Assembly: GCA_964610175.1 (NCBI GenBank)
Contig: CAZSVE010000015.1
Location: forward strand, 1 to 45,754
Length of the DNA stretch: 45,754 nucleotides
Direction: 5' to 3'
From: CAZSVE01 sp964610175
GTDB lineage: Bacteria > Pseudomonadota > Gammaproteobacteria > HK1
The notes under the pieces were generated by a model, which saw only the letters and a program-made list of their open reading frames with translations, did not search any database and had not been told where the DNA came from. Positions 26,776 to 35,162 of this stretch are shown here, piece by piece. The translations under genes were made by a program, and so were the position numbers. Positions within the stretch are counted from its first letter, which is position 1, and each line of letters starts with the position of its first letter.

Positions 26776-27349
26776 CAGAATGGTAAAAAGTAACCCATGG
26801 TATCAGCATATATGGCACATCAGCTTTGTATTTAGCGTAGCTATCACCTAAATTCTCCACGAGAACCTTTTCTTCTTCCCTTGCCATTAGGAAAAAACCA
26901 ACGATCTGAGCGGGTAATCCAATCCATGCTAACCAATTATTCATGATGATACAGAGGCCAAAGAATCCGCATATATTGCCTAAGTATATGGGATGTCTTA
27001 CAAAACGATACGGACCTTCTGTGATCAATGCATGGTATTGTTTGATCTCTATTTCTAGGGAGTAATTCGATCCTAAGAAATATAATGATAGTATATTAAA
27101 CGCTAATGCAATAGATATCACGGTTATACCAATCGATAAGCTAAAAGAGAGCTCATATGCATCCCAGTCCAGTGTCCAGATAGATATCGCTAAATAGTAC
27201 AATGATATACTGAGGATATAGATTTGTGTCCCCCATGTGAACCATGGAGACCGTCTCCGAATAAGAGAAGTTTTTTCTTTCCTAGAAGTTAGTATTCTAA
27301 GTAAGAACCAAAGCAGCCAATATCCTGCAACACTAGCAATACCAATCAT
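26741..27349 (-). CDS. ICMT-like membrane methyltransferase
   Basis: 202 aa with four or five membrane segments. The C-terminal half has the isoprenylcysteine carboxyl methyltransferase/PEMT-type signature: ITEGPYRFVRHPIYLGNI (SAM-binding GPYRxVRHPxY) followed by REEEKVLVENLGDSYAKYK. Relatives O- or N-methylate hydrophobic substrates. It is the last gene of a four-gene - strand operon and follows a UbiA prenyltransferase, so a prenylated molecule is a reasonable guess for its substrate. The final residues (about SASAASSHTDEA) come from a family 1 repeat. The gene is AT-rich compared with its surroundings. Confidence 0.82.
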   Translation of the reverse strand: MIGIASVAGYWLLWFLLRILTSRKEKTSLIRRRSPWFTWGTQIYILSISLYYLAISIWTLDWDAYELSFSLSIGITVISIALAFNILSLYFLGSNYSLEIEIKQYHALITEGPYRFVRHPIYLGNICGFFGLCIIMNNWLAWIGLPAQIVGFFLMAREEEKVLVENLGDSYAKYKADVPYMLIPWVTFYHSASAASSHTDEA

Positions 27350-27370
27350 CTAATTTAGTTCCTTAGTTAG

Positions 27371-27432
27371 TTACTATGAAACAGCAGGCGCTCTTTCATT
27401 ATCCGGGGTGCCGGAACTCACTACATGACCGT
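27371..27432 (-). repeat. Family 3 dispersed repeat, copy 2
   Basis: Reverse-strand counterpart of 5254-5320, filling the gap between the UbiA and methyltransferase genes. It starts right at the UbiA stop, as the other copy lies right after the PKS stop. Because it sits inside an otherwise tight operon, it probably arrived after the operon formed. Confidence 0.7.
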
Positions 27433-27436
27433 TAGT

Positions 27437-28327
27437 TTAGAATGCGGGCAATACCATAACTAGCATTGTAGGAACACCGAGCACACGCAACGTACACAGT
27501 TGGCTGTTATTCCTGGATAGAATGGTAAACGCGGCAAAGACTGTCGATAGCAATGCGAGGAATATCAGCGAATCATCTTTATCTTGTAGAAAGGGAATCC
27601 ATTCGTGAATAATAATCAAGCCCAGGATTGGTATACACTGGCATGCGGCCAGGATGTATTTAGCCGTTCTCTCTCCAAGCGCTACTGCGAATGTGTTTTC
27701 ACCGTTAGCATGGTCTTGCTCTCGGTCGGTAAGATGTGCGATCCCTTCGAAGCCGAGGAAAATAAGAGATAAGAAACCAGCGTATACCAAACAGTCAGTC
27801 GTCAATATTCGGTCACTGGTTACCCACCCCGCTGAAAAGCTAACAATACCGTATGCCATCACAATTACAGCTAGCCCAACAATGCCTCTCTCCTTCAATC
27901 GGACTGGTCTGATAGAGTATGCTAGACCAATAATTAGAAATAATAACGCCAGTCCAAAGAAAACCATGCCAAACGTGGTGGAAATAGCCAAACCAATCGT
28001 CGCCAGAATAACAATATAGGTGGTAACGGCTCTTTGCGAGAGTGACTCTCCGGAAATCAGTTGTGTTCCTCCAGAAACATAAAGGCCCCATAGCTCCTTC
28101 TTCGAGCCTTTCATATCTGATGCTTGATCAGTAATCTCATTTGCTGTCCAGGAAGACATTCCTAGCAACAAGAAAACCGCACATATCTGGGTAATGATCA
28201 TCCACGATACGTCACCATTATCGCTACTTACATAGCCAGCTATGGCAGCTGCTATTGGCGGTAATACGTAATACGGTCTTCCCAGGCGAATGAAGTTAAA
28301 TATTGTGCTTACTGTTTCTACTATCAT
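27437..28327 (-). CDS. UbiA-family prenyltransferase
   Basis: 296 aa with eight or nine membrane segments. The two Asp-rich motifs that hold Mg-pyrophosphate are present: NEITDQASD (N-x3-D-x3-D) and DREQD, plus the YSIRPVRLKERG stretch typical of the family. It transfers a prenyl group from an isoprenyl diphosphate to an aromatic or other acceptor within the membrane. It is too diverged for me to say UbiA, MenA, COX10 or ChlG. It starts 16 bp after the SSS transporter and precedes an ICMT-like methyltransferase. Confidence 0.88.
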   Translation of the reverse strand: MIVETVSTIFNFIRLGRPYYVLPPIAAAIAGYVSSDNGDVSWMIITQICAVFLLLGMSSWTANEITDQASDMKGSKKELWGLYVSGGTQLISGESLSQRAVTTYIVILATIGLAISTTFGMVFFGLALLFLIIGLAYSIRPVRLKERGIVGLAVIVMAYGIVSFSAGWVTSDRILTTDCLVYAGFLSLIFLGFEGIAHLTDREQDHANGENTFAVALGERTAKYILAACQCIPILGLIIIHEWIPFLQDKDDSLIFLALLSTVFAAFTILSRNNSQLCTLRVLGVPTMLVMVLPAF

Positions 28328-28343
28328 AATTTTTACCGATTGA

Positions 28344-29702
28344 CTACTTCTTCCTTAAAGCCAAATGAGCAACGACCAATATTAACAGGCTAACCAAAAA
28401 ACCTGGAGCAAATGCCGTATCGGGCATCCAAGGTATCAGCACAATCGTAACGGAGATTCCCGATATCATGCTAGCAATTGATGATTTTGGATGTAATTTT
28501 TTGGCAAAAAGCGTCCAGATAATAGCAGGACACATTGGCATCATAATAAATGCCCCCATCAATAAAAGCCTTACTAGATCCGGAAGCAGAAAGGCAAGGC
28601 AAAGAGCACAAGCTCCGAACGCAATCGTTAAAAAACGAACCCATCGCAAACGCACATCCCCATTTTGGTATAGGTTGTTTGTCGTAAGCATGTTTGTAAA
28701 CAGCGCACTGCCTCCGACCAGAACCAAACTGTTTACAGTGCTCATCAAGATCGCTAATACCGCTACAAGCCCGAAACCCAAGATGCCAGAAGGGAGGAAA
28801 TCAACCATCACCTGAAAGAGGCCAGCGCTCTTGTCAATATCTTTGTACAAGATCGAAGCCACAAGCCCAAGAATGATTCCCGAGCCGATCAGAGGTGGTT
28901 GCAGTACGGCACTGATCAGAAATGCACACTGAGCAACTTTGTAATCTTTAGCCGAAAAAATCCGCTGCCATAGTTCCATAAACATAAACGCTGAGACAAT
29001 GCTCAACAGAATGCTCAGAAAGAAAAAGGGCACACCGGAAAACGCAAACACATCAAGATGTGTCGGTGGAAGTTTTGATAAATCTATTTCCTCACTGGTA
29101 ATGATAAGAGTAATAATAATCACCAATACTATGACCATTATTAAAAAAGACAAAGCATCAGCGAAAAGATTACTTCTCAAGCCGCCGATAGCCGTATACG
29201 CAATAGTTGTTATCCCTGCAATTATTAAAATAATCTTGAAATCATATCCAGATATGACAGAACCGATAGCCCCGATCCCCACAAATTGGAGGGCGGTAAC
29301 AAACAGATAGCCAAAAACGGTGATAAGTGCTGCCACGAAACCTACGGTACGAGATTGATATCGAATCGATAAAAATTCAGGGACAGTAGAAGAATTATCA
29401 TTATCCGAAAGGTACTTGATCTTCCTTGAGATGGCTGCAAGCGTTAAAGATGCCGCTATTGACACCATGATCATCGTAAAACCAAAGCTGATTCCACTTT
29501 CATAACCCTCGGCGGCTACTGAGAGAAAAAATCCTGCACCCACGGTTGTACTGACAATGCTCACCACAAGAAATGGAAGCCTTGTAGCCCTACTATTGAC
29601 GAGGAATCCTTCGAGCCCCTGGCCTATAGAGAAAAACGTGGCTATGCCAAATACGGCGATCAAATATCCAATGATTATGCTAAGATCAAGGGTGGTGATC
29701 AT
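28344..29702 (-). CDS. Sodium:solute symporter (SSS/PutP family)
   Basis: 452 aa from ATG 29702 (MITTLDLSI); ATG 29720 adds six residues. There are twelve or thirteen hydrophobic segments. Family landmarks include the N-terminal GFLVNSRATRLPFLVVSIVS, TVGAGFFL, TVPEFLSIRY, and AYTAIGGLRSNLFADALSFL, the last matching the AxxGGxxxxxxTDxxQ segment of the family. Substrate unknown; relatives import proline, pantothenate, sugars or urea, and a few members act as sensors. It overlaps the upstream unknown membrane gene by 17 bp. Confidence 0.88.
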   Translation of the reverse strand: MITTLDLSIIIGYLIAVFGIATFFSIGQGLEGFLVNSRATRLPFLVVSIVSTTVGAGFFLSVAAEGYESGISFGFTMIMVSIAASLTLAAISRKIKYLSDNDNSSTVPEFLSIRYQSRTVGFVAALITVFGYLFVTALQFVGIGAIGSVISGYDFKIILIIAGITTIAYTAIGGLRSNLFADALSFLIMVIVLVIIITLIITSEEIDLSKLPPTHLDVFAFSGVPFFFLSILLSIVSAFMFMELWQRIFSAKDYKVAQCAFLISAVLQPPLIGSGIILGLVASILYKDIDKSAGLFQVMVDFLPSGILGFGLVAVLAILMSTVNSLVLVGGSALFTNMLTTNNLYQNGDVRLRWVRFLTIAFGACALCLAFLLPDLVRLLLMGAFIMMPMCPAIIWTLFAKKLHPKSSIASMISGISVTIVLIPWMPDTAFAPGFLVSLLILVVAHLALRKK

Positions 29703-30858
29703 AGCTTTGTCCTGTGCCAACTATAGAAGCTATAGCTGGAACCGTAGTAGTTATAGGCTCTTTTGGCTCAAAGTACTTCATCATAAGGAAGTTGACAGCG
29801 ATTTGTTGGAATACGACAACTAAAACCAAGTACTTCGCAGGACAAGCCAAGTAAAGCAGTACTACAGATGACACAAAAAATAGAATTCCTCTCCCTTCAG
29901 CAGAAAGGAATAAAGATAGAATTATTCTTTCTTTCTGGTTGTTCTGGGTACTTTGAATGTGGTATGCGAAAGAAAAACACGCGGCTAACAATAAGAATAT
30001 TGCCACACGTATTACAACAGCCATGATCTCCAAAGAGGACGGATTGTAAGCACTTAATATGCTTCCGCCACCGTATTCTGAGACAGAAATGAAAATCATG
30101 AGCCCCAGCAGGAGGTTAAGAGAAATAAGATGTAAAGTTAAAAAATAGGGCAGCAAAAGATGATGTGGCTTTGTCATTGTTTTCCGAAAAAAAGTCTTGC
30201 CCCATTCCCATGCTAGTTTTAGCATTCCCCTCCATATGCTTCGTAGCTTCTGCTCATCTTCGCTTGAAATGATCTCATTCATACTTTTTCTATGTGGCTC
30301 CATAGTCCTATGAAAGTCATCTCGCCACTTTTCTACACTGGGAAATAAGATCATAACATTATCGTCCAGATGCCCAATAAGAAAGTATTTTCGCGCCAAT
30401 TTTCCAGTTTTCACCTGAGGTGACATTATCATTATGACTAAATTCCACAGGCCCGAGCAAGCAGCGTATGCGGCAAATTTATAAGCAAGATTGTTATCAA
30501 ACTCAGAATCAATAACCCCCCCCCAACCATTCTCATTCTGGACTACCAGATCGAGAAGCTGGATAGCGCAAATGAATAAGAAATAAACGATCGCCAAATC
30601 TAGAAATATTTTAATGAAGTTAACAGTTGAACGAGGACTATCAGTCGATATTCTCCGATAACCCTCAGCCCTGACCGCCCAGTCATGCGCGAAGAATACA
30701 ATTAGAGAAAAAACAAGTAGAACAGATAGTATGGTGTCAAGAAGATCAAATTTGTGGGCAATTCGCAGAATTAAAGAAATAGTTGCCGCGTAGATAAACC
30801 CAATAAAAATACTTATAGGATTGGGTGAATATAAGGTATAAAATTGCTCCTTTGACAT
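29686..30858 (-). CDS. Unknown eight-TM membrane protein, first gene of operon
   Basis: 390 aa with about four membrane segments, then a charged cytoplasmic stretch near residues 150-240 (SPQVKTGKLARKYFLIGH...WEWGKTFFRKTMTKP), then about four more. I recognise no family or catalytic motif. It heads the operon and overlaps the symporter gene, so its expression is tied to transport and the two downstream lipid-modifying enzymes. Base composition is clearly AT-richer than the PKS or housekeeping genes, suggesting transfer. Start ATG 30858; ribosome binding site weak. Confidence 0.75.
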   Translation of the reverse strand: MSKEQFYTLYSPNPISIFIGFIYAATISLILRIAHKFDLLDTILSVLLVFSLIVFFAHDWAVRAEGYRRISTDSPRSTVNFIKIFLDLAIVYFLFICAIQLLDLVVQNENGWGGVIDSEFDNNLAYKFAAYAACSGLWNLVIMIMSPQVKTGKLARKYFLIGHLDDNVMILFPSVEKWRDDFHRTMEPHRKSMNEIISSEDEQKLRSIWRGMLKLAWEWGKTFFRKTMTKPHHLLLPYFLTLHLISLNLLLGLMIFISVSEYGGGSILSAYNPSSLEIMAVVIRVAIFLLLAACFSFAYHIQSTQNNQKERIILSLFLSAEGRGILFFVSSVVLLYLACPAKYLVLVVVFQQIAVNFLMMKYFEPKEPITTTVPAIASIVGTGQSYDHHP

Positions 30859-31342
30859 ATTCTTTGCCTATGTTTCTCTATTGAATCTTATAATGAGGTG
30901 CTTACTCTTTGACTCAGAAGCTCTGCACAATTCGAACGACGTCGCTGATCCTTCACCGCATCTTGATCCATAATATCAAGAGTAATCGGATGAGGTTCAC
31001 ATAGTTATTAGATGAAGCCGTTACGTGGCAGAATTATTCTCCCCAGCTTACACGCTTTGAATTTTTGGCTCTTCAAAAAATCTGTGGGTAGATGCTTGTT
31101 AACCCATAATGTTCAGGTAGCGAAGAGGGTAGGTAAATCATCTGATTGAGAAGAGCCCTGTGGACTTGTGGACAGCACGTGGACAACGTTCCTGTTGCTC
31201 ACCGCCCGACCACACTCTAAGGCCTCTCGCCCACAGGGTCCACAGTGCCTACAACAACTAAATATTTTTGATATTCAGAAAATGCATCTCGGTCCCCCAG
31301 TAGTTTTACCTGAGGCAAAAAATTGCGTTTTTCACTGCCCTG
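30859..31342. other. 484-bp gene-free stretch
   Basis: Lies upstream of the membrane operon and downstream of the malyl-CoA lyase gene. AT-rich near the operon start, where its promoter should lie, though I cannot fix -10 and -35 boxes. At 31150-31200 several TGTGGAC/GTGGACA words cluster without forming consensus DnaA boxes. No repeats of families 1-3. Confidence 0.55.
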
Positions 31343-32314
31343 CTAGGTGATGAGTTGGGATTTTTTGACCATGGCCTCGGCTTGTTTGATGGAGACGATA
31401 TCGATCATGCGGCCGTCCAGTGCTACCGCGCCCTTGCCTTCTTTTTGTGCCTGCTCCATGGCCGCGAGAACCCGTTTTGCCCTGTCGATTTCCGCTTCGG
31501 TGGGGGTGAATAATTCATTGATGATGGCCACTTGGTTGGGATGTATGGCCCACATGCCCTCGCACCCCAGTATTGCCGATCGCTGGGCGTATACGCGCAG
31601 CCCTTCGGGGTCGGAGAAGTCTCCGAAGGGACCATTGACGGGCCGCAGTCCATTGGCGCGCGCCGCCACGATCATGCGGGCGGTGGGATAGTGCCACATG
31701 TCGTCCCAATGAAAATGGCGCGTCCCTTCCTGGTCGGGATCGGTGAGTACGCCGTAATCCGGGTGTGGGGTACCGATGTTCACGGTGCGCATCCGGGTGG
31801 AGGCGGCGTAGTCGCCGGCGCCGAGATGGAGGGATTCGTTGCGGGGGCTTGCCGCGGCGATCTCATCGATGTTCTTCATGCCGAGTGCGGTTTCGATGAG
31901 GAGCTCGATCCCGAGGCGTTTCTCGAAGCCTCGGGCGGTCTCGATTTGGGTGAGCAGCATGTCCACGGCGTACACGTCGGCGGCGGTCCCTACTTTGGGG
32001 ATCATGACCATATCCAGCTTGTCTCCGGCCTGCTCGATGACGTCCACGATATCCCGATACATGTACGGGGTATCGAGCCCGTTGATGCGCACGGACAGGC
32101 TGCGGTGGCCCCAGTCCTTCTCGGAGAGGGCCTCGATGAGCGTGCGGCGGGCCTCGGCTTTTTCATCGGGGGCGACGGAGTCTTCGAGATCGAACAAGAT
32201 GATATCGGCGGGGCTTTGGGTGGATTTGTCGATGAATCGTGGGTTGGAGGCGGGGACGGCCATTTCGGAACGATTGAGTCGCACCGTGCATTGTTCGATG
32301 ATCGTAAAGCTCAT
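31343..32314 (-). CDS. mcl: L-malyl-CoA/beta-methylmalyl-CoA lyase
   Basis: 323 aa from ATG 32314, which has AGGAGA eight bases ahead; the open frame to 32395 reads into repeat sequence and is not part of the gene. HpcH/HpaI (CitE-like) fold. Segments such as FTIIEQCTVRLNRSEMAVPA, ADIILFDLEDSVAPDEK, RINGLDTPYMYRDIVDVIE and GCEGMWAIHPNQV match malyl-CoA lyases known from Rhodobacter and Chloroflexus, and the length (about 318 aa there) fits. The enzyme cleaves malyl-CoA to acetyl-CoA and glyoxylate, and methylmalyl-CoA to propionyl-CoA and glyoxylate, using Mg held by conserved Glu/Asp. It serves the ethylmalonyl-CoA pathway, the 3-hydroxypropionate bicycle or acetate assimilation. None of the partner genes lies in the window. 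Confidence 0.9.
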   Translation of the reverse strand: MSFTIIEQCTVRLNRSEMAVPASNPRFIDKSTQSPADIILFDLEDSVAPDEKAEARRTLIEALSEKDWGHRSLSVRINGLDTPYMYRDIVDVIEQAGDKLDMVMIPKVGTAADVYAVDMLLTQIETARGFEKRLGIELLIETALGMKNIDEIAAASPRNESLHLGAGDYAASTRMRTVNIGTPHPDYGVLTDPDQEGTRHFHWDDMWHYPTARMIVAARANGLRPVNGPFGDFSDPEGLRVYAQRSAILGCEGMWAIHPNQVAIINELFTPTEAEIDRAKRVLAAMEQAQKEGKGAVALDGRMIDIVSIKQAEAMVKKSQLIT

Positions 32315-32360
32315 GATGGTTATCTCCTGAGGTGATTGGGTGAAATTCTGGCGTCGGATG

Positions 32361-32585
32361 AACTGGCGAAGCTTGTGCTCGAACCGACAAAACATGGCCC
32401 GGCATTGGTAAATAGAAATTGTCGCTTCGTAAAACTTGATTTGTTTATTTCCCGCTCATCTTCACAAATGAGTTTTACAAAGCACTAATTTTGCTTTACC
32501 GATGCATGAATCACGCCTTGTCGGTTCGAGCACGAGCTTCGCTGGATCTTGACTCATTTGCAAAGATGAGCGGGAAATAAACAAA
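32361..32585 (-). repeat. Family 1 repeat (reverse) interrupted by a second copy
   Basis: The outer reverse copy runs 32361-32439 and resumes at 32548-32585. Joined, the two parts read AAAACTTGACTCATTTGC across the junction, as in intact copies. The sequence between is a complete forward copy. Confidence 0.8.
32440..32547 (+). repeat. Family 1 repeat, nested insertion
   Basis: A 108-bp forward copy from TTTGTTTATTTCCCGC to GAGCTTCGCTGGAT. It is flanked by the direct repeat CTTGA (32435-32439 and 32548-32552), and one copy of CTTGA is what the interrupted element needs. This is the best evidence for insertion with a 5-bp target duplication and defines the element's ends. Confidence 0.8.
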
Positions 32586-32589
32586 CTGG

Positions 32590-33438
32590 TTATTCCCGTT
32601 TCTCTCGGTATTTTTCTCGGTTTCGTGCGGAATGGATTCCTCGATGGGGGTGTTGCGTGATATTTCCCGGACGAGAGGCCAGTAGATCCCGAAGAAACGG
32701 GATGGTCACTCGTCTTTTTTCCACCAATGTTTCGTGATCGATTTGTTCCAATAATGCGAATAGGGAATGCATGTCTCGTTGGTGGCGACGCAAAAGGAAG
32801 GCGACGATCCTGTCGGGGAGCGTGAATCCCCATTCCCCGGCGCGGCATTCGAGTGCCATCCGCCTGCCGTCATCATCGAGAGTGCGAAGCCGCAGTACCA
32901 GACCGGCGGCAAGTCGGGAACCCAAATCCGCTAGAGAGAAATCGGCTCCCATGGGATTTTGTTGGCCGGCGACCAGTAGTCTGGTTCCGCTGGCCTCCGC
33001 CGCGTTGTATAGAGAAAAGAGCGCCTCTTCCCAGTCCCTGTTTTCCGCCTGGCTGTCTATGTCGTCGATACAGACGAGATCCGCTTCGTCGAGATCCGTT
33101 TCGCGAACCTGACCCGGGGTGTTGGCCGAGGCTGGATTCGGGGCACGACACGAAAGAGACACGACCCTTTGGCCTTGTCGAGCAGCGTCGTCATGGGCCG
33201 CCCGCAACAGATGGCTCTTGCCCGCGCCCTTCTCGCCCCACAAGTAGATGACCCGTTCCCCTTTGCTCACTACAAGGTCGCTGACCACCTTTTTGGCCTC
33301 CTGGTTCGGACCGACAATGAAATTGGTGAGCGATGGTCCAGTCCGTTCGCCAAATGGCAGCGGGATTTGTTTGGGGCCACCAGGCATGATCGTGGGCACG
33401 GTTGCTTTCATGGGGAGCGGAAAAATAGCATTATCCAT
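32590..33438 (-). CDS. hda: DnaA regulatory inactivator Hda
   Basis: 282 aa. AAA+ protein of the DnaA/Hda family: Walker A GEKGAGKSHLLRAA, Walker B LVCIDDID, and a sensor 2-like arginine region in the C-terminal helices. KQIPLPF near residue 24 fits the QL-x-LPL clamp-binding motif with which Hda docks on the DNA polymerase sliding clamp. It then stimulates ATP hydrolysis by DnaA after initiation. Usual length is about 235 aa; the extra residues are an N-terminal run (MDNAIFPLPMKATVPTI) and a basic C-terminal tail (REKYREKRE). It lies next to a DUF2066 gene, as in many gammaproteobacteria. Confidence 0.9.
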   Translation of the reverse strand: MDNAIFPLPMKATVPTIMPGGPKQIPLPFGERTGPSLTNFIVGPNQEAKKVVSDLVVSKGERVIYLWGEKGAGKSHLLRAAHDDAARQGQRVVSLSCRAPNPASANTPGQVRETDLDEADLVCIDDIDSQAENRDWEEALFSLYNAAEASGTRLLVAGQQNPMGADFSLADLGSRLAAGLVLRLRTLDDDGRRMALECRAGEWGFTLPDRIVAFLLRRHQRDMHSLFALLEQIDHETLVEKRRVTIPFLRDLLASRPGNITQHPHRGIHSARNREKYREKRE

Positions 33439-33763
33439 GCGAGGTGCATCCTGGGGATTGTTATGAGGGGTGCCATGATAGTTTGCTTATTTCCCGTTCA
33501 TCTTGGCAAATGAGTCGAGTTTTATAGAACGGCAGTTTTGCTTTGGCGATGCCGTGTCATGCCTTGTCGATTCGAGCACAAGCTTCGCTGGTGTTCGATG
33601 CGGTTCCATGAGTCGGGGGTAAAGATTCCCAAACGTGGCTGTTGCATAACGAATATTGCTGGAATGATGGATTTATATCCGGTCCGCTTTTTCGTTCGGA
33701 AATGACGCGGGGTACTCGATGTGCTTTGTTGCCATGAACGGCCACTTCATTTTGTATGAAAAT
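33439..33763. other. 325-bp gap between DUF2066 and hda
   Basis: Holds one full family 1 repeat and about 170 bp of sequence with no gene. In other gammaproteobacteria these two genes are often close and co-transcribed; here the repeat separates them. Confidence 0.6.
33482..33591 (+). repeat. Family 1 repeat
   Basis: TTTGCTTATTTCCCGTTCAT to CACAAGCTTCGCTGG, full length. Confidence 0.85.
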
Positions 33764-34888
33764 TTACGGTAAGAGTCGATATCTCGATGCATCATCGGGG
33801 TCGATGGTTGTCGTCATCTTGACCAACGTCGATCCATGTCCAATCATCTCGTCGAACTTCGTCTGGCCGCCAGGCATCGATAGTCGGAAAGTCATGCTAT
33901 CGATGTCCGCCTCCGTTACGTAGACGTTGATCCTCGGTTGCAGGCCCTCGAGATAGCGCTGCACCCTGGCATAGTCGCCGACGGTCCTGATGTCGAGAAT
34001 CGTCACGGTTATCGGATCATATACGGCATCAGCGGTACTTTCCTCCCTGGAGCGGGCGTATCGGGCCACGAGAATATCGATGGCTTCGTCGACGCCTTTT
34101 CGTAAGGCCCCCTCGGGTTTCTCGGCGCGGGTTGTCCAGTTATCGATTAGATCGCCGCCCAAGAGCTCCCAGTGTGCCAGCCAGCGGGTCGGCGAGGTAT
34201 GGGAAGGGAGCACCCGTCCTACCAACACGGTGTCTATGGTATATCGTTTGGACGCCTCGATAATCCGCTCACGGGACCCGCTCCACACATCGGTTTCACT
34301 GATACGGGATAGATCGTCGAGATCCAGGAGGGGAAGTACGATGGATACGCTGCGCTCGGTGGCACGGGTGTGCAATACATCCTGCAAATCATTATTGTCT
34401 CCAGCGCCAAGCAGCGTGCGCCCTTCTTCCCTTTTTACGGCAAGCCAAATCAGTATCGATGGCTTGATCTGTCCCCAGGGTTGGATATTCGCCTTCCGCA
34501 AAACTTTATCCACGGATGCGGGATCGAACTGCACCCAGAATGCAAGTCTGTCGGCAGGGGAGGGAGATTCATCGGATGTGGCGCCCGGTTCGGTTCGATA
34601 CCGAAATTGCTGCACATGCCGCTCGGCATGTCGAAGGATCCGATTTATCATGGGGTGATTGCTCAGTTTTCGTTGGCCAGTCAACCGAATCATTACCTGC
34701 AACAGCGCCGCCCGCATCGCTTTATTGCGGGCCGGTTTGCTCTCATCGGCGATGGGCACTTCTATTTCGTATAACCCATGGGTTTCCATCGAAGAGGCAA
34801 CCCCCATGGTCAGCATGGACATCATGCCGACAAGAAAGACCAGACTTGCTGGAATCAAGCGCATCTGTCGGCAAGGAGCGTTTATCAT
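33764..34888 (-). CDS. DUF2066 domain protein, exported
   Basis: 374 aa. A signal peptide is likely (RLIPASLVFLVGMMSMLTMG), with ATG 34888 or ATG 34861 as start. The DUF2066 pattern is seen after it: YEIEVPIADES...ARNKAMRAALLQVMIRLTGQ, then HVQQFRYR and LAFWVQFDP. The function of the family is unknown; it is periplasmic and commonly adjacent to hda and purine genes in gammaproteobacteria, which supports both this call and the hda call. Confidence 0.85.
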   Translation of the reverse strand: MINAPCRQMRLIPASLVFLVGMMSMLTMGVASSMETHGLYEIEVPIADESKPARNKAMRAALLQVMIRLTGQRKLSNHPMINRILRHAERHVQQFRYRTEPGATSDESPSPADRLAFWVQFDPASVDKVLRKANIQPWGQIKPSILIWLAVKREEGRTLLGAGDNNDLQDVLHTRATERSVSIVLPLLDLDDLSRISETDVWSGSRERIIEASKRYTIDTVLVGRVLPSHTSPTRWLAHWELLGGDLIDNWTTRAEKPEGALRKGVDEAIDILVARYARSREESTADAVYDPITVTILDIRTVGDYARVQRYLEGLQPRINVYVTEADIDSMTFRLSMPGGQTKFDEMIGHGSTLVKMTTTIDPDDASRYRLLP

Positions 34889-35072
34889 GGTTTATGACTC
34901 GTGATTTATATTCGTTCCCAAGGCAAAACGAGGATACGTTTGCTACCTTCCCATAATATTGGTGACGTATTCGATTTCAGTCGATTGTCCGACGGTTCCA
35001 ATCGGCGGCATCGAATTCCGAGAATAATTCTTCTTCATTTCATATTCCAGTCACAGTCACCGTTGCTGTCGA

Positions 35073-35162
35073 TGAACATGTTAGCGCTTCGCGCCAGGAC
35101 TGAAGCGGGATGGGCCTTGGCATATGCACCGATTCTCTCGGAAGCTTTGTTTTTCCGATACC
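35073..35162 (+). repeat. Family 2 repeat overlapping a gene end
   Basis: TGAACATGTTAGCGCTTCGC to CTTTGTTTTTCCGATACC. On the other strand it encodes the last 27 or so residues of the glycosyltransferase-like gene and its stop. Confidence 0.85.

Noticed and set aside
31150..31200. Cluster of TGTGGAC words as DnaA boxes
   Set aside because: None matches the consensus TTATCCACA closely enough.
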